This document shows, piece by piece, positions 1 to 5,695 of a stretch of 9,810 nucleotides of DNA. Source of the DNA: Pseudomonadota bacterium (lineage in GTDB: Bacteria > Pseudomonadota > Alphaproteobacteria > Rhizobiales > Rhizobiaceae). Where the stretch lies: assembly GCA_023433855.1 (NCBI GenBank), contig JAEYTV010000467.1, positions 1-9,810 on the forward strand, given 5' to 3'. A program made the translations under genes and the position numbers. Below the pieces are notes generated by a model. The model did no database searches. It was not told where the DNA came from and saw only the letters and a program-made list of their open reading frames with translations. The first letter of the stretch is position 1, and every line of letters begins with the position of its first letter.

Positions 1-39
1 ATTTTCCCCGCAGGGTGATAGCCAATAGCCCTGCTGCTT

Positions 40-69
40 GCCCGGCCGGTCCTCCGTGCCGGGCTTTTT
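40..69 (+). terminator. Rho-independent terminator of a plus-strand gene left of the window
   Basis: A 7-bp perfect stem (GCCCGGC at 40-46 with GCCGGGC at 58-64) encloses an 11-base loop and is followed directly by TTTTTCTT. The T-run is on the right side only, so the element ends transcription coming from the left. The unseen gene could end at TGA 16-18 or TAG 26-28, both in the first 28 bases; nothing more can be said about it. The same GC-rich stem also lies just past the end of the convergent minus-strand DUF937 gene. It may slow polymerase there too, but read in that direction it has no U-tract. Confidence 0.8.
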
Positions 70-77
70 CTTGGAGC

Positions 78-944
78 CTAGGTCTCCGGTCCTGCCCCGG
101 CAGAGGCCGGCTTGTCGCCGCCGCGCAGGGTATCAAGGATCGCTTCCATGTTCTTCTGGTAGCTTCGTTGCACCTCAAGTCCGCTGTCGAACATATGGTT
201 CAGCATGTCCCGGTATATGTCGGGGCCGGCCTTTGACTTGTCGTCGCCCCCTTTGGTTGCTGAGGTCTGGAACGTGCCCGCCATGATCTCCTGGAAAGCC
301 CTCGCGAACGGATTGTCATCATGGCTCCCGCCACTTGAGCGTTGCGGCTGTGCAGGGTTCTCCATCCCCCACATGGACCGGATCGCTTGCGTGAACGGGT
401 TGTCGAAGAGGTCAGCCGCTTCCTGCTGCCTGGATTTTGGGTTTAGCCCCATGGTCTCGAGCCACTGGCGCGACATCTGCATCACCGGCGATGCCATGAA
501 CGCCTCGTTCGCTGCGGGCAACTGACCAGTCATCTGCTTGAATAGGCCGCCCATCAAGGTGTCTGCCATGAGTGGCATCATCTTCTTGAATATGTCCTGC
601 CCGATGCCGGTGAACTGCTCAGCCTGTTGAGCGATCGCACGGGAAACCTCCTTGGAGCCAAAGAGCTTCTCCAGGACGGCATTACCGTCGCTGATACCTT
701 GAGGGGTGAACGCGCGGGTCATGTCTTCGAAGTATTTGGCATAAGCGCCCGAGAACATGGCGCTCGTCAACGAACTCAGGTCGTAGGGGCTCGCGGTCGT
801 CCGCTTGAAGCCGGAAGAGAAGGCAGGCATCAAGGCGGCCATCGCTTGCGTTACCTGCTGCTGGGCCATGTTGAATTGCTTGGCGATGGCGTCGATGCCC
901 TCGCCATTCTGGGCCCTCAGCATCATGTCGAACAATGGAAGCAT
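78..944 (-). CDS. DUF937-type, methionine-rich protein of unknown function
   Basis: 288 residues. The N-terminal stretch, roughly residues 1-140 (MLPLFDMMLRAQNGEGIDAI, then an Ala/Gln-rich helix and a second 'LFGSKEVSRAIAQQ' helix), resembles the DUF937 family, whose function is not established. No signal peptide or membrane span is visible. The second half is low in order (Pro, Ser, Gly, Asp) and carries a repeated element: DNPFTQAIRSMWGM at 181-194 and DNPFARAFQEIMAG at 210-223. About 23 methionines (near 8%) are spread along the chain. I chose the ATG at 944 over an upstream start at 971 because AAGGA lies 6 bases before it and the first residues match the family N-terminus. The gene follows gshA on the same strand after 87 bases, so it may be read through from gshA. 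The family assignment is from memory of the N-terminal pattern; function unknown. Confidence 0.8.
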   Translation of the reverse strand: MLPLFDMMLRAQNGEGIDAIAKQFNMAQQQVTQAMAALMPAFSSGFKRTTASPYDLSSLTSAMFSGAYAKYFEDMTRAFTPQGISDGNAVLEKLFGSKEVSRAIAQQAEQFTGIGQDIFKKMMPLMADTLMGGLFKQMTGQLPAANEAFMASPVMQMSRQWLETMGLNPKSRQQEAADLFDNPFTQAIRSMWGMENPAQPQRSSGGSHDDNPFARAFQEIMAGTFQTSATKGGDDKSKAGPDIYRDMLNHMFDSGLEVQRSYQKNMEAILDTLRGGDKPASAGAGPET

Positions 945-950
945 GACAGA

Positions 951-955
951 TCCTT
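951..955 (-). promoter_or_regulatory. Ribosome binding site of the DUF937 gene
   Basis: Read on the minus strand, AAGGA stands 6 bases before the ATG at 944. It supports this start against the in-frame start nine codons further upstream, because the latter would place AAGGA inside the coding region. Confidence 0.7.
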
Positions 956-1031
956 CCGCGGCGGTGCACATCGGATACTATAAACGGAAATGTCTGGGCA
1001 GAAACCGGTTTTTGAACAAGGTCCCGGCTGG

Positions 1032-2405
1032 TCAGTACTGATACTCGTCGAAAACGGGCTCGACCGACTGGTTCCACCTGCCATGGTAGAGCGCCAGCAG
1101 GTCCTCCGCCATGGTCGTTTTCTTGGCAAGGACTTCCTTGAGCGGCTGCAGGAAAATACTCTCGTCCTGACCTTCTCCGTTCAATCGGCCGCGGCTCTTC
1201 AGTCCTGCTTCGGCCAGTTTCAGGACCTCGCTAGCAACCTCCGCCACCGGCCGGCCCTTGATCTCGGCTTTCAATCCTCGCGTCGGCACGGCATCGCGCA
1301 AGGCCGTCACGTCGCCGAAGCTCCAGTCTTCTGTCAGCGCCTCTGCGTCGGCCAGGGCCCTTTCATCGTAGAGGAGGCCTACCCAGAAGGCCGGCAGGGC
1401 GCAGATGCGCCGCCAAGGGCCGCCATCGGCCCCGCGCATCTCCAGGAACCGCTTGAGCCGCACGTCGGGGAACAGTGTGGAGAGATGATTGGTCCAGTCT
1501 CCCATGGTTGGTTCCCAGTTCTGGATATCTCCCTTTAGCGCTCCATTCATGAACTGCCGGAAGGTGATATGCGTGCAGTCGTGATATTTCCCGTCGCGGA
1601 CGACGAAATACATCGGGACGTCGAGCGCCCACTCCACGTAGTCGTCGAAACGGAAATCCGGCTTGAAGACAAAGGGCAGTGCTCCCGAACGACGATTATC
1701 CGTGTCGCGCCAGATCTCGCCCCGCCAGGAGAGATATCCGTTGGGCCTGCCTTCGGTGAAGGGCGAAGAGGCGAAAAGCGCGGTTGCGATCGACTGCAGC
1801 TTCATGGAGACCCGCATCTTGCGGGCCATGTCGTCTTCCGAGGAAAAGTCCAGGTTAACTTGTATGGTGCAGGTCCGGTACATCATGTCCAGGCCTTGTT
1901 TCCCGACCTTTGGCATGTAGCGGGTCATGATCTCGTAGCGAGACTTTGGCATCCGGGGCGTTTCGTCCAGCGACCATTTCTGACTGCCGCCCATGCCGAG
2001 AAAACCGATACCCAGCGGCTCGGCGATCTCCTTCAGGACCGCGAGGTGCTGGTTGGACTCGCGACAGGTCTCATGGATGGACTCGACTGCTGCCCCGGAC
2101 AGTTCGAACTGGCCTCCGGGTTCAATCGAGATTGCGCCCTTGCCGGATTGTTCGGCAAGTCCGATGATGTTGGCACCGTCCATGATCGGTTCCCAGCCGA
2201 GCTTTGCCTGCATACCCTTGAGCAGGGCGGAGATGCTTGCTTCGCCTGAATAAGGGACTGGGCGGTTGCCCTCCCGAAAAAAGACAAACTTCTCGTGCTC
2301 TGTACCGATGCGGAATTCGTTCTCAGGCCGCGCTCCCTTGGCGAGGTAAGCGGTAAGCTCGGACACCGAGGTTAGAGGTGTCTGGTCGATGGTGTCGCGC
2401 GCCAT
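1032..2405 (-). CDS. gshA: Glutamate-cysteine ligase, plant/alphaproteobacterial type (EC 6.3.2.2)
   Basis: 457 residues, the usual length for this class. It catalyses the ATP-dependent joining of L-cysteine to the gamma-carboxyl of L-glutamate, the first and committed step of glutathione synthesis in the cytosol. Visible family motifs: GTEHEKF at 34-40, SIEPGGQFELSG at 93-104 (active-site loop of the GCS2 fold), MMYRTCTIQVNLDF at 174-187, FTEGRPNGYLSWRGEIWRDTD at 216-236 (in two parts), and LEMRGADGGPW at 321-331. This is the class related to plant ligases, unlike the gamma-proteobacterial GshA. The actinobacterial EgtA is a distant relative, but length and motifs favour GshA. The ATG at 2405 is preceded by AAGGT at a normal distance, and the start MARDTIDQTPLTS fits rhizobial homologues. 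It lies 122 bases after rsmE and 87 before the DUF937 gene, all on one strand. gshB is not in the window. Confidence 0.96.
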   Translation of the reverse strand: MARDTIDQTPLTSVSELTAYLAKGARPENEFRIGTEHEKFVFFREGNRPVPYSGEASISALLKGMQAKLGWEPIMDGANIIGLAEQSGKGAISIEPGGQFELSGAAVESIHETCRESNQHLAVLKEIAEPLGIGFLGMGGSQKWSLDETPRMPKSRYEIMTRYMPKVGKQGLDMMYRTCTIQVNLDFSSEDDMARKMRVSMKLQSIATALFASSPFTEGRPNGYLSWRGEIWRDTDNRRSGALPFVFKPDFRFDDYVEWALDVPMYFVVRDGKYHDCTHITFRQFMNGALKGDIQNWEPTMGDWTNHLSTLFPDVRLKRFLEMRGADGGPWRRICALPAFWVGLLYDERALADAEALTEDWSFGDVTALRDAVPTRGLKAEIKGRPVAEVASEVLKLAEAGLKSRGRLNGEGQDESIFLQPLKEVLAKKTTMAEDLLALYHGRWNQSVEPVFDEYQY

Positions 2406-2527
2406 GAATGCTACCTTATTCGGAATCCCTAATCCGGACGGACTTGCGGCTGATTGAACCGAATCCCGGTCAGGCGCAAGTGAATTTCGTTCAAGCTTGC
2501 TTCAGATTTCCGAAGCCTCGTCGGGTA
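2406..2527. other. Gap between rsmE and gshA
   Basis: 122 bases without a gene. A weak hairpin (GCTTC/GAAGC, 5-bp stem, 8-base loop) at 2499-2516 lies just past the rsmE stop. It has no T-run, so I do not call it a terminator. No convincing -35/-10 pair for gshA is visible. Whether gshA has its own promoter here or is read through from rsmE cannot be decided from sequence. Confidence 0.5.
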
Positions 2528-3265
2528 TCATCGCCAGTCGCCGATCGTTGCCTGAATAAGCGCAAGCGCTGCGACAGCGGCGGTATCAGCTCGCAAGATA
2601 CGGGGCCCAAGCGGAATTGGCGAGACGAAAGAGAGTGAGTGGAGGGTTCTTCGTTCCTCTTCGGAGAAACCACCCTCGGGCCCGACCAGCAGCGCGACCT
2701 TCCTCTCCGTTATATTCGACAGGATTGGGATCGGGTTCTGTCCCTCGTCACCCTCGTCGCAGAAAATGATCCGCCGGTCCGCTGGCCAGCTGTTCAGGAG
2801 ATCGAGGAGCGTCGTCGGCTTTGAAATCTCGGGAACCGCGAGTATGCCGCATTGCTCGGCGGCCTCGATGACATTGGCCCGCAAGCGCTCCATGCTGGTG
2901 ATCCTGCCCTGTACGTGCTGGGTCATCACGGGCTGCAGGACGCCGGCTCCCATTTCGACGGCCTTCTGTATGAGATAGTCGAGCCTACCGGTCTTCAACG
3001 GCGCAAAGAGGTAATGCAGATCCGGCGCATCCGGCTGCGCACGTGTCCGCTCCAGAACTTCGAGGACGATCTTCTTGCGGCTTGGAAAGGTCAGCCTCGC
3101 CTTCCACTCGCCATCCCGGCCGTTGAACAGGAGGATCTCCGCGCCTTCGTCCATGCGAAGCACATTGGCGAGATAATGGAACTGATCTGCCGAGGTCCCA
3201 TGCCGGGATCCCGCCGCAAGTGCGCCGTCGATGAACAGTCTCTGCATTCGGAAGTTGGCGCGCAT
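2528..3265 (-). CDS. rsmE: 16S rRNA (uracil(1498)-N(3))-methyltransferase RsmE
   Basis: 245 residues, typical for RsmE (EC 2.1.1.193), a SPOUT-class enzyme that uses S-adenosylmethionine to methylate N3 of U1498 in helix 44 of 16S rRNA, at the decoding site. The N-terminal PUA-like part shows [21 protein letters not shown] at 34-54 (in two parts), followed by [16 protein letters not shown] at 91-106 and [14 protein letters not shown] at 134-147. The C-terminal trefoil knot shows [13 protein letters not shown] at 192-204 and [16 protein letters not shown] at 219-234, which form the SAM site. The ATG at 3265 is preceded by AGGAG with 5-base spacing. This site begins right after the stop of the PiT permease gene, 12 bases upstream, which implies cotranscription and probably translational linkage. 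Confidence 0.96.
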   Translation of the reverse strand: MRANFRMQRLFIDGALAAGSRHGTSADQFHYLANVLRMDEGAEILLFNGRDGEWKARLTFPSRKKIVLEVLERTRAQPDAPDLHYLFAPLKTGRLDYLIQKAVEMGAGVLQPVMTQHVQGRITSMERLRANVIEAAEQCGILAVPEISKPTTLLDLLNSWPADRRIIFCDEGDEGQNPIPILSNITERKVALLVGPEGGFSEEERRTLHSLSFVSPIPLGPRILRADTAAVAALALIQATIGDWR

Positions 3266-3277
3266 GGGTGCTCCTGA

Positions 3278-4783
3278 TCAGACGAATAGGGCGAACATGA
3301 CCGAGGCGAGCAACGCAGCAAGTGCGGCAGCGGCCGGAAGGGTGATCGTCCAGGCCGCGATGATGCTGAGAAAGTGCGAACGCCGTACGAGGTAGCGTCG
3401 CTTCAATTCGTCATCGTTGCGTTCGAACGGTTCGGTCGTGTCGATTTCCTTGCCGGCGCGCACGCGCAGATATTCGTACCGGCGGCGGGAATGGCGGGTA
3501 TACCATTCGCGGAAGAAGCCTACGCCGAACACCGCCCCGACCGCGATGTGAGTCGAGGAAACGGGCAGGCCGATCCAGGAGGCGACGATAACCGTCAATG
3601 CGGTCGAAAGCGAGACGCAATAAGCCCGCATCGGGTTGAGCTTTGTGATCTCCGCGCCGACGATCTTCACAAGCCTGGGGCCATAGAGGAGTAGCCCGAG
3701 GGAGATGCCGAGACCGCCAATCGCGAGCTCCCAGAGGGGTACGTGGACATTCCCGGTCACGCCGCCCTGCGCCGCTCCGATGATTGCCGCAAGCGGGCCG
3801 ACTGCGTTGGAAACGTCGTTGGCGCCGTGGGCGAAGGAAAGCAGCGCAGCCGAGAAGACCAGCGGAACGCGAAACAGCTTCCTGAGAGATTGGTTGCGGT
3901 TCTCCAGTCCTTCGGCCTGACGCGCGATCACCGGCACAAGAACGCGCCAGGACACGAGCCCGACGACAAGTGCGATGGCGCTTGCGCTCGCAGGAGAGAC
4001 GTTTGTCACCTGGCCGAGGCCGATCAGCGAAAGGAAGCCTGCAAAGGCGCCGGCCATGATGCCGATCAGCACCGGCACCCACTTCCTGGCGGCGGAGACC
4101 TTGTCTTCCTGGTAGATGATGGTTTCCTTGATCAGGAAGAGGAAGCCTGCGGCGATGATCGCGCCGAGGATCGGGGACAATAACCAGCTTGCCGTGATCC
4201 CGGCGATCATCGTCCAGTTGATGGCCGAGACGCCCGCAGCCGCGACCCCGGCGCCCATAACCCCGCCAACGATCGCGTGAGTCGTGGAAATAGGGGCTCC
4301 AAACCAGGTCGCCATGTTGATGAGAATGGCTGCCGCCAGCAATGCCGCCATCATCACCCAGATGAGGACGTCCGGTCCTGATATTATCGCGGCCGGCATG
4401 ATGCCGTTGGCGATCGTGTTGGCAACTCCCCTGCCAGCGATCACGGCACCCGCGACTTCGAACACGGCGGCAAGTCCAAGTCCGAAAGCCATGCTCATCG
4501 CACGGGCCCCAACGGCGGCACCGATATTGTTTGTCACATCGTTGGCGCCGATGTTCATCGCCATGTAGGCCGCCAGCGCTGATGCGGCGATCACCACAAC
4601 CGCGCCGGGCTTGCCCGTGACATAGGCGCCTGCAAAGATGGCAACCAGGATGATGAAAAGCAGGGCCGCCCCGGGTCCGGCGAGCCCGCGAGACATTTGC
4701 CGTCCGGCCTCCTCCACCGAGGTGAATTTCTCAAGATCCTTGTCGAGGGTCGGCTTTGCGAGGCGCGGCCGTCGTTGGGGCAT
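3278..4783 (-). CDS. PiT-family inorganic phosphate (or other anion) transporter
   Basis: 501 residues, an integral inner-membrane permease. Both copies of the PiT signature are present in inverted-repeat arrangement: NIGANDVTNNIG at 77-88 and SFAHGANDVSNAVGP at 316-330. Each is followed by its paired motif, PISTTH at 164-169 and PVSSTH at 407-412. About 10-12 hydrophobic segments lie between residues 38 and 500. A hydrophilic N-terminal tail of ~36 residues and a charged cytoplasmic stretch at ~425-468, rich in Arg, Lys and Glu, separate it from short (330-residue) PiT proteins. PiT proteins move phosphate with a proton or sodium ion; some relatives, such as Bacillus CysP, carry sulfate. No DUF47/PhoU-like partner gene, common beside short bacterial pit genes, is adjacent. 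The start at 4783 has AAGGA 7 bases upstream; a longer reading to 4867 is possible but lacks this support. rsmE follows after 12 bases. Confidence 0.92.
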   Translation of the reverse strand: MPQRRPRLAKPTLDKDLEKFTSVEEAGRQMSRGLAGPGAALLFIILVAIFAGAYVTGKPGAVVVIAASALAAYMAMNIGANDVTNNIGAAVGARAMSMAFGLGLAAVFEVAGAVIAGRGVANTIANGIMPAAIISGPDVLIWVMMAALLAAAILINMATWFGAPISTTHAIVGGVMGAGVAAAGVSAINWTMIAGITASWLLSPILGAIIAAGFLFLIKETIIYQEDKVSAARKWVPVLIGIMAGAFAGFLSLIGLGQVTNVSPASASAIALVVGLVSWRVLVPVIARQAEGLENRNQSLRKLFRVPLVFSAALLSFAHGANDVSNAVGPLAAIIGAAQGGVTGNVHVPLWELAIGGLGISLGLLLYGPRLVKIVGAEITKLNPMRAYCVSLSTALTVIVASWIGLPVSSTHIAVGAVFGVGFFREWYTRHSRRRYEYLRVRAGKEIDTTEPFERNDDELKRRYLVRRSHFLSIIAAWTITLPAAAALAALLASVMFALFV

Positions 4784-4790
4784 ATCTCCG

Positions 4791-4795
4791 TCCTT
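4791..4795 (-). promoter_or_regulatory. Ribosome binding site of the PiT permease gene
   Basis: AAGGA on the minus strand, 7 bases before the ATG at 4783; a second purine patch (GGAG) lies closer. This decides the start at MPQRRPRL rather than at the in-frame codon 28 codons upstream. Confidence 0.7.
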
Positions 4796-4810
4796 GGATG
4801 AAAGAAAATG

Positions 4811-4823
4811 CAGATCGGATCTG
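4811..4823. promoter_or_regulatory. Perfect 6-1-6 dyad upstream of the PiT gene, possible operator
   Basis: CAGATC-G-GATCTG is a perfect inverted repeat in the 114-base gap between the Nudix stop and the PiT start. It lies 27 bases upstream of the PiT ATG. The one-base centre makes an RNA hairpin unlikely, while a site for a dimeric DNA-binding protein would look like this. It does not resemble a Pho box. Chance occurrence is possible. Confidence 0.3.
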
Positions 4824-4850
4824 TCGCACTCCTTTGCGGCAAGACATAGC

Positions 4851-4897
4851 CACCCGACTAGCCCCAAGCCTCAGCGAAAGCAACACACCCGACTGGC
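4851..4897. repeat. Two near-identical 12-base direct repeats upstream of the PiT gene
   Basis: CACCCGACTAGC at 4851-4862 and CACCCGACTGGC at 4886-4897 match at 11 of 12 bases and start 35 bases apart. They lie between the Nudix stop codon and the dyad at 4811-4823. They could be paired protein-binding sites or a small local duplication; nothing shows which. Confidence 0.4.
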
Positions 4898-5404
4898 TCA
4901 CACACTGACGCCGGCCGCGGGTCGGACGGCGCCGGGCTGCATCTTCTCGGCGAACTGCAGGAGCAGGATCTTGAGTTCGGGTTCGTTGACGCGCGCGGCG
5001 GCCTCTTCGCATGAAACCCATTCAAGCCTGCGTGATCCCTTCTCTGGAAAGCTCTTAAGGCACTCCGTCACTTCCAGCGCGTGCACCAGCACGCGCACGG
5101 GGATCTTGAAGCCGTTGTCCAGGCTCTTCTGGTAGTGGTAGAAGCCAAGCGCTTCCTTCTCCACCTTTCCTTTCACCCCGACTTCTTCATAAGCCTCACG
5201 TTCGGCAACCTGATGGGCTTTCTTGCCCGCCATGGGCCAGCCTTTGGGTATCACCCATCGGCCGGTGTCGCGGCTTGTGGCAACCAGGACCTCCGGCAGT
5301 CCCTGCTTTTTCCTCATGCGGTAGCACAGGGCCGCATACTGCTGGCGCGGCGGGCGCTGCAGCATCAATTTCAGACCGTCAGTGACGCGATGAATAAAGC
5401 CCAA
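4898..5404 (-). CDS. Nudix hydrolase, diphosphoinositol-polyphosphate/Ap4A-hydrolase-like
   Basis: 168 residues. Nudix proteins hydrolyse a nucleoside diphosphate linked to another group, using Mg or Mn. The Nudix box lies at residues 55-77, with G55, R69-E70, E73-E74 and G76 in the canonical spacing (the REXXEE metal-binding core is intact). The first conserved glutamate of the box is lysine here (K61). The lead-in GRWVIPKGWPMAGK at 48-61 and the WV-followed-by-acidic-helix end (129-136) suggest the group related to diphosphoinositol polyphosphate and diadenosine polyphosphate hydrolases; the true substrate is unknown. The start is taken as TTG at 5404. An in-frame stop at 5411-5413 rules out any longer form, GGAGG lies 11 bases upstream, and the residues MGFIHRVTDGLKLMLQRPPR look like the family N-terminus. 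The alternative is ATG at 5365 (155 residues), which has no visible ribosome site. It is the first of the minus-strand row and diverges from glcD. Confidence 0.88.
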   Translation of the reverse strand: MGFIHRVTDGLKLMLQRPPRQQYAALCYRMRKKQGLPEVLVATSRDTGRWVIPKGWPMAGKKAHQVAEREAYEEVGVKGKVEKEALGFYHYQKSLDNGFKIPVRVLVHALEVTECLKSFPEKGSRRLEWVSCEEAAARVNEPELKILLLQFAEKMQPGAVRPAAGVSV

Positions 5405-5415
5405 TTGCTGCTATG

Positions 5416-5420
5416 CCTCC
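5416..5420 (-). promoter_or_regulatory. Ribosome binding site of the Nudix gene, unusually spaced
   Basis: GGAGG on the minus strand, 11 bases before a TTG start at 5404. The spacing is long and the start codon is rare, which suggests modest translation. The only other candidate start (ATG 5365) has no such site. Confidence 0.5.
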
Positions 5421-5449
5421 TCGTTCTCGTTACTTTACTAATGTAGGAT

Positions 5450-5470
5450 GGCTCGAAGCTTAAGCGAGCC
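5450..5470. repeat. Inverted repeat GGCTCG...CGAGCC
   Basis: A 6-bp perfect inverted repeat with a 9-base centre that itself contains the palindrome GCTTAAGC (5458-5465). It lies 46 bases upstream of the Nudix start, in the divergent promoter region. It may be an operator; it has no T-run, so it is not a terminator. Confidence 0.35.
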
Positions 5471-5522
5471 TGATTCCACCGTTTTTCAAGGGAATATACC
5501 AGGCGAATCGCTCCGGCCCGGA

Positions 5523-5540
5523 CCAGTCTGATCCGGTCTG
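5523..5540. promoter_or_regulatory. Tandem CCAGTCTG/CCGGTCTG motif, possible regulator site for glcDEF
   Basis: CCAGTCTG (5523-5530) and CCGGTCTG (5533-5540) match at 7 of 8 bases and repeat with a 10-base period, one helical turn. Together with the following G they also form an imperfect dyad, CCAG...CTGG. A TCCGG-C-CCGGA dyad touches the left side (5512-5522). The position, about 155-170 bases before glcD, suits an activator, but no known GlcC consensus is evident. Confidence 0.25.
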
Positions 5541-5681
5541 GCTGCAGGTCAATACGTCATCTGTACAGCTGCTCAGAAATGATATCGCCGCGAACAGACG
5601 TAGCCTGGATGCGACAAAAGGAAGTTGAAGCAGGTGTTGGATCGTGGAATAGGATGGCCGCAAGGCTGGCAGTTAGAAGGT

Positions 5682-5690
5682 AAAGGGAGA
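5682..5690 (+). promoter_or_regulatory. Ribosome binding site of glcD
   Basis: AAAGGGAGA stands 5 bases before the GTG at 5696 and sets this as the start. Confidence 0.7.
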
Positions 5691-5695
5691 TTGCC

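Larger units (their letters stand above)
5405..5695. promoter_or_regulatory. Divergent intergenic region between the Nudix gene and glcD
   Basis: 291 bases, less GC-rich than the flanking genes; I support no gene here. It must hold the promoters of both units. It contains the inverted repeat at 5450-5470, the 10-base-spaced repeat at 5523-5540, a TCCGG-C-CCGGA dyad at 5512-5522 and a CTGTACAG palindrome at 5561-5568. For glcD a weak promoter could be TTGAAG near 5614 with an AATAGG/TAGGAT -10 near 5647, but the match is poor. I see no good sigma-70 promoter for the Nudix gene. Confidence 0.6.

Noticed and set aside
1002..1011. AAACCGGTTT palindrome between gshA and the DUF937 gene
   Set aside because: It is short and AT-flanked, with no supporting repeat; too likely by chance to call an operator or terminator.
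2499..2516. Hairpin after rsmE as a terminator
   Set aside because: It has only a 5-bp stem, an 8-base loop and no T-run on the transcribed side.
4784..4867. Longer N-terminus of the PiT protein starting at 4867
   Set aside because: The ATG at 4783 has a good ribosome site, and the extra 28 residues would cover the dyad and leader region without family support.
4784..4897. Pho box upstream of the PiT gene
   Set aside because: No pair of CTGTCAT-like half-sites at 11-base spacing is present; only a lone CTGTC is seen.
5460..5663. 67-residue minus-strand open frame in the divergent gap, with a hydrophobic patch like a signal peptide
   Set aside because: It starts at TTG with no ribosome site, is Ser/Cys-rich without family likeness, and lies over the likely glcD promoter.
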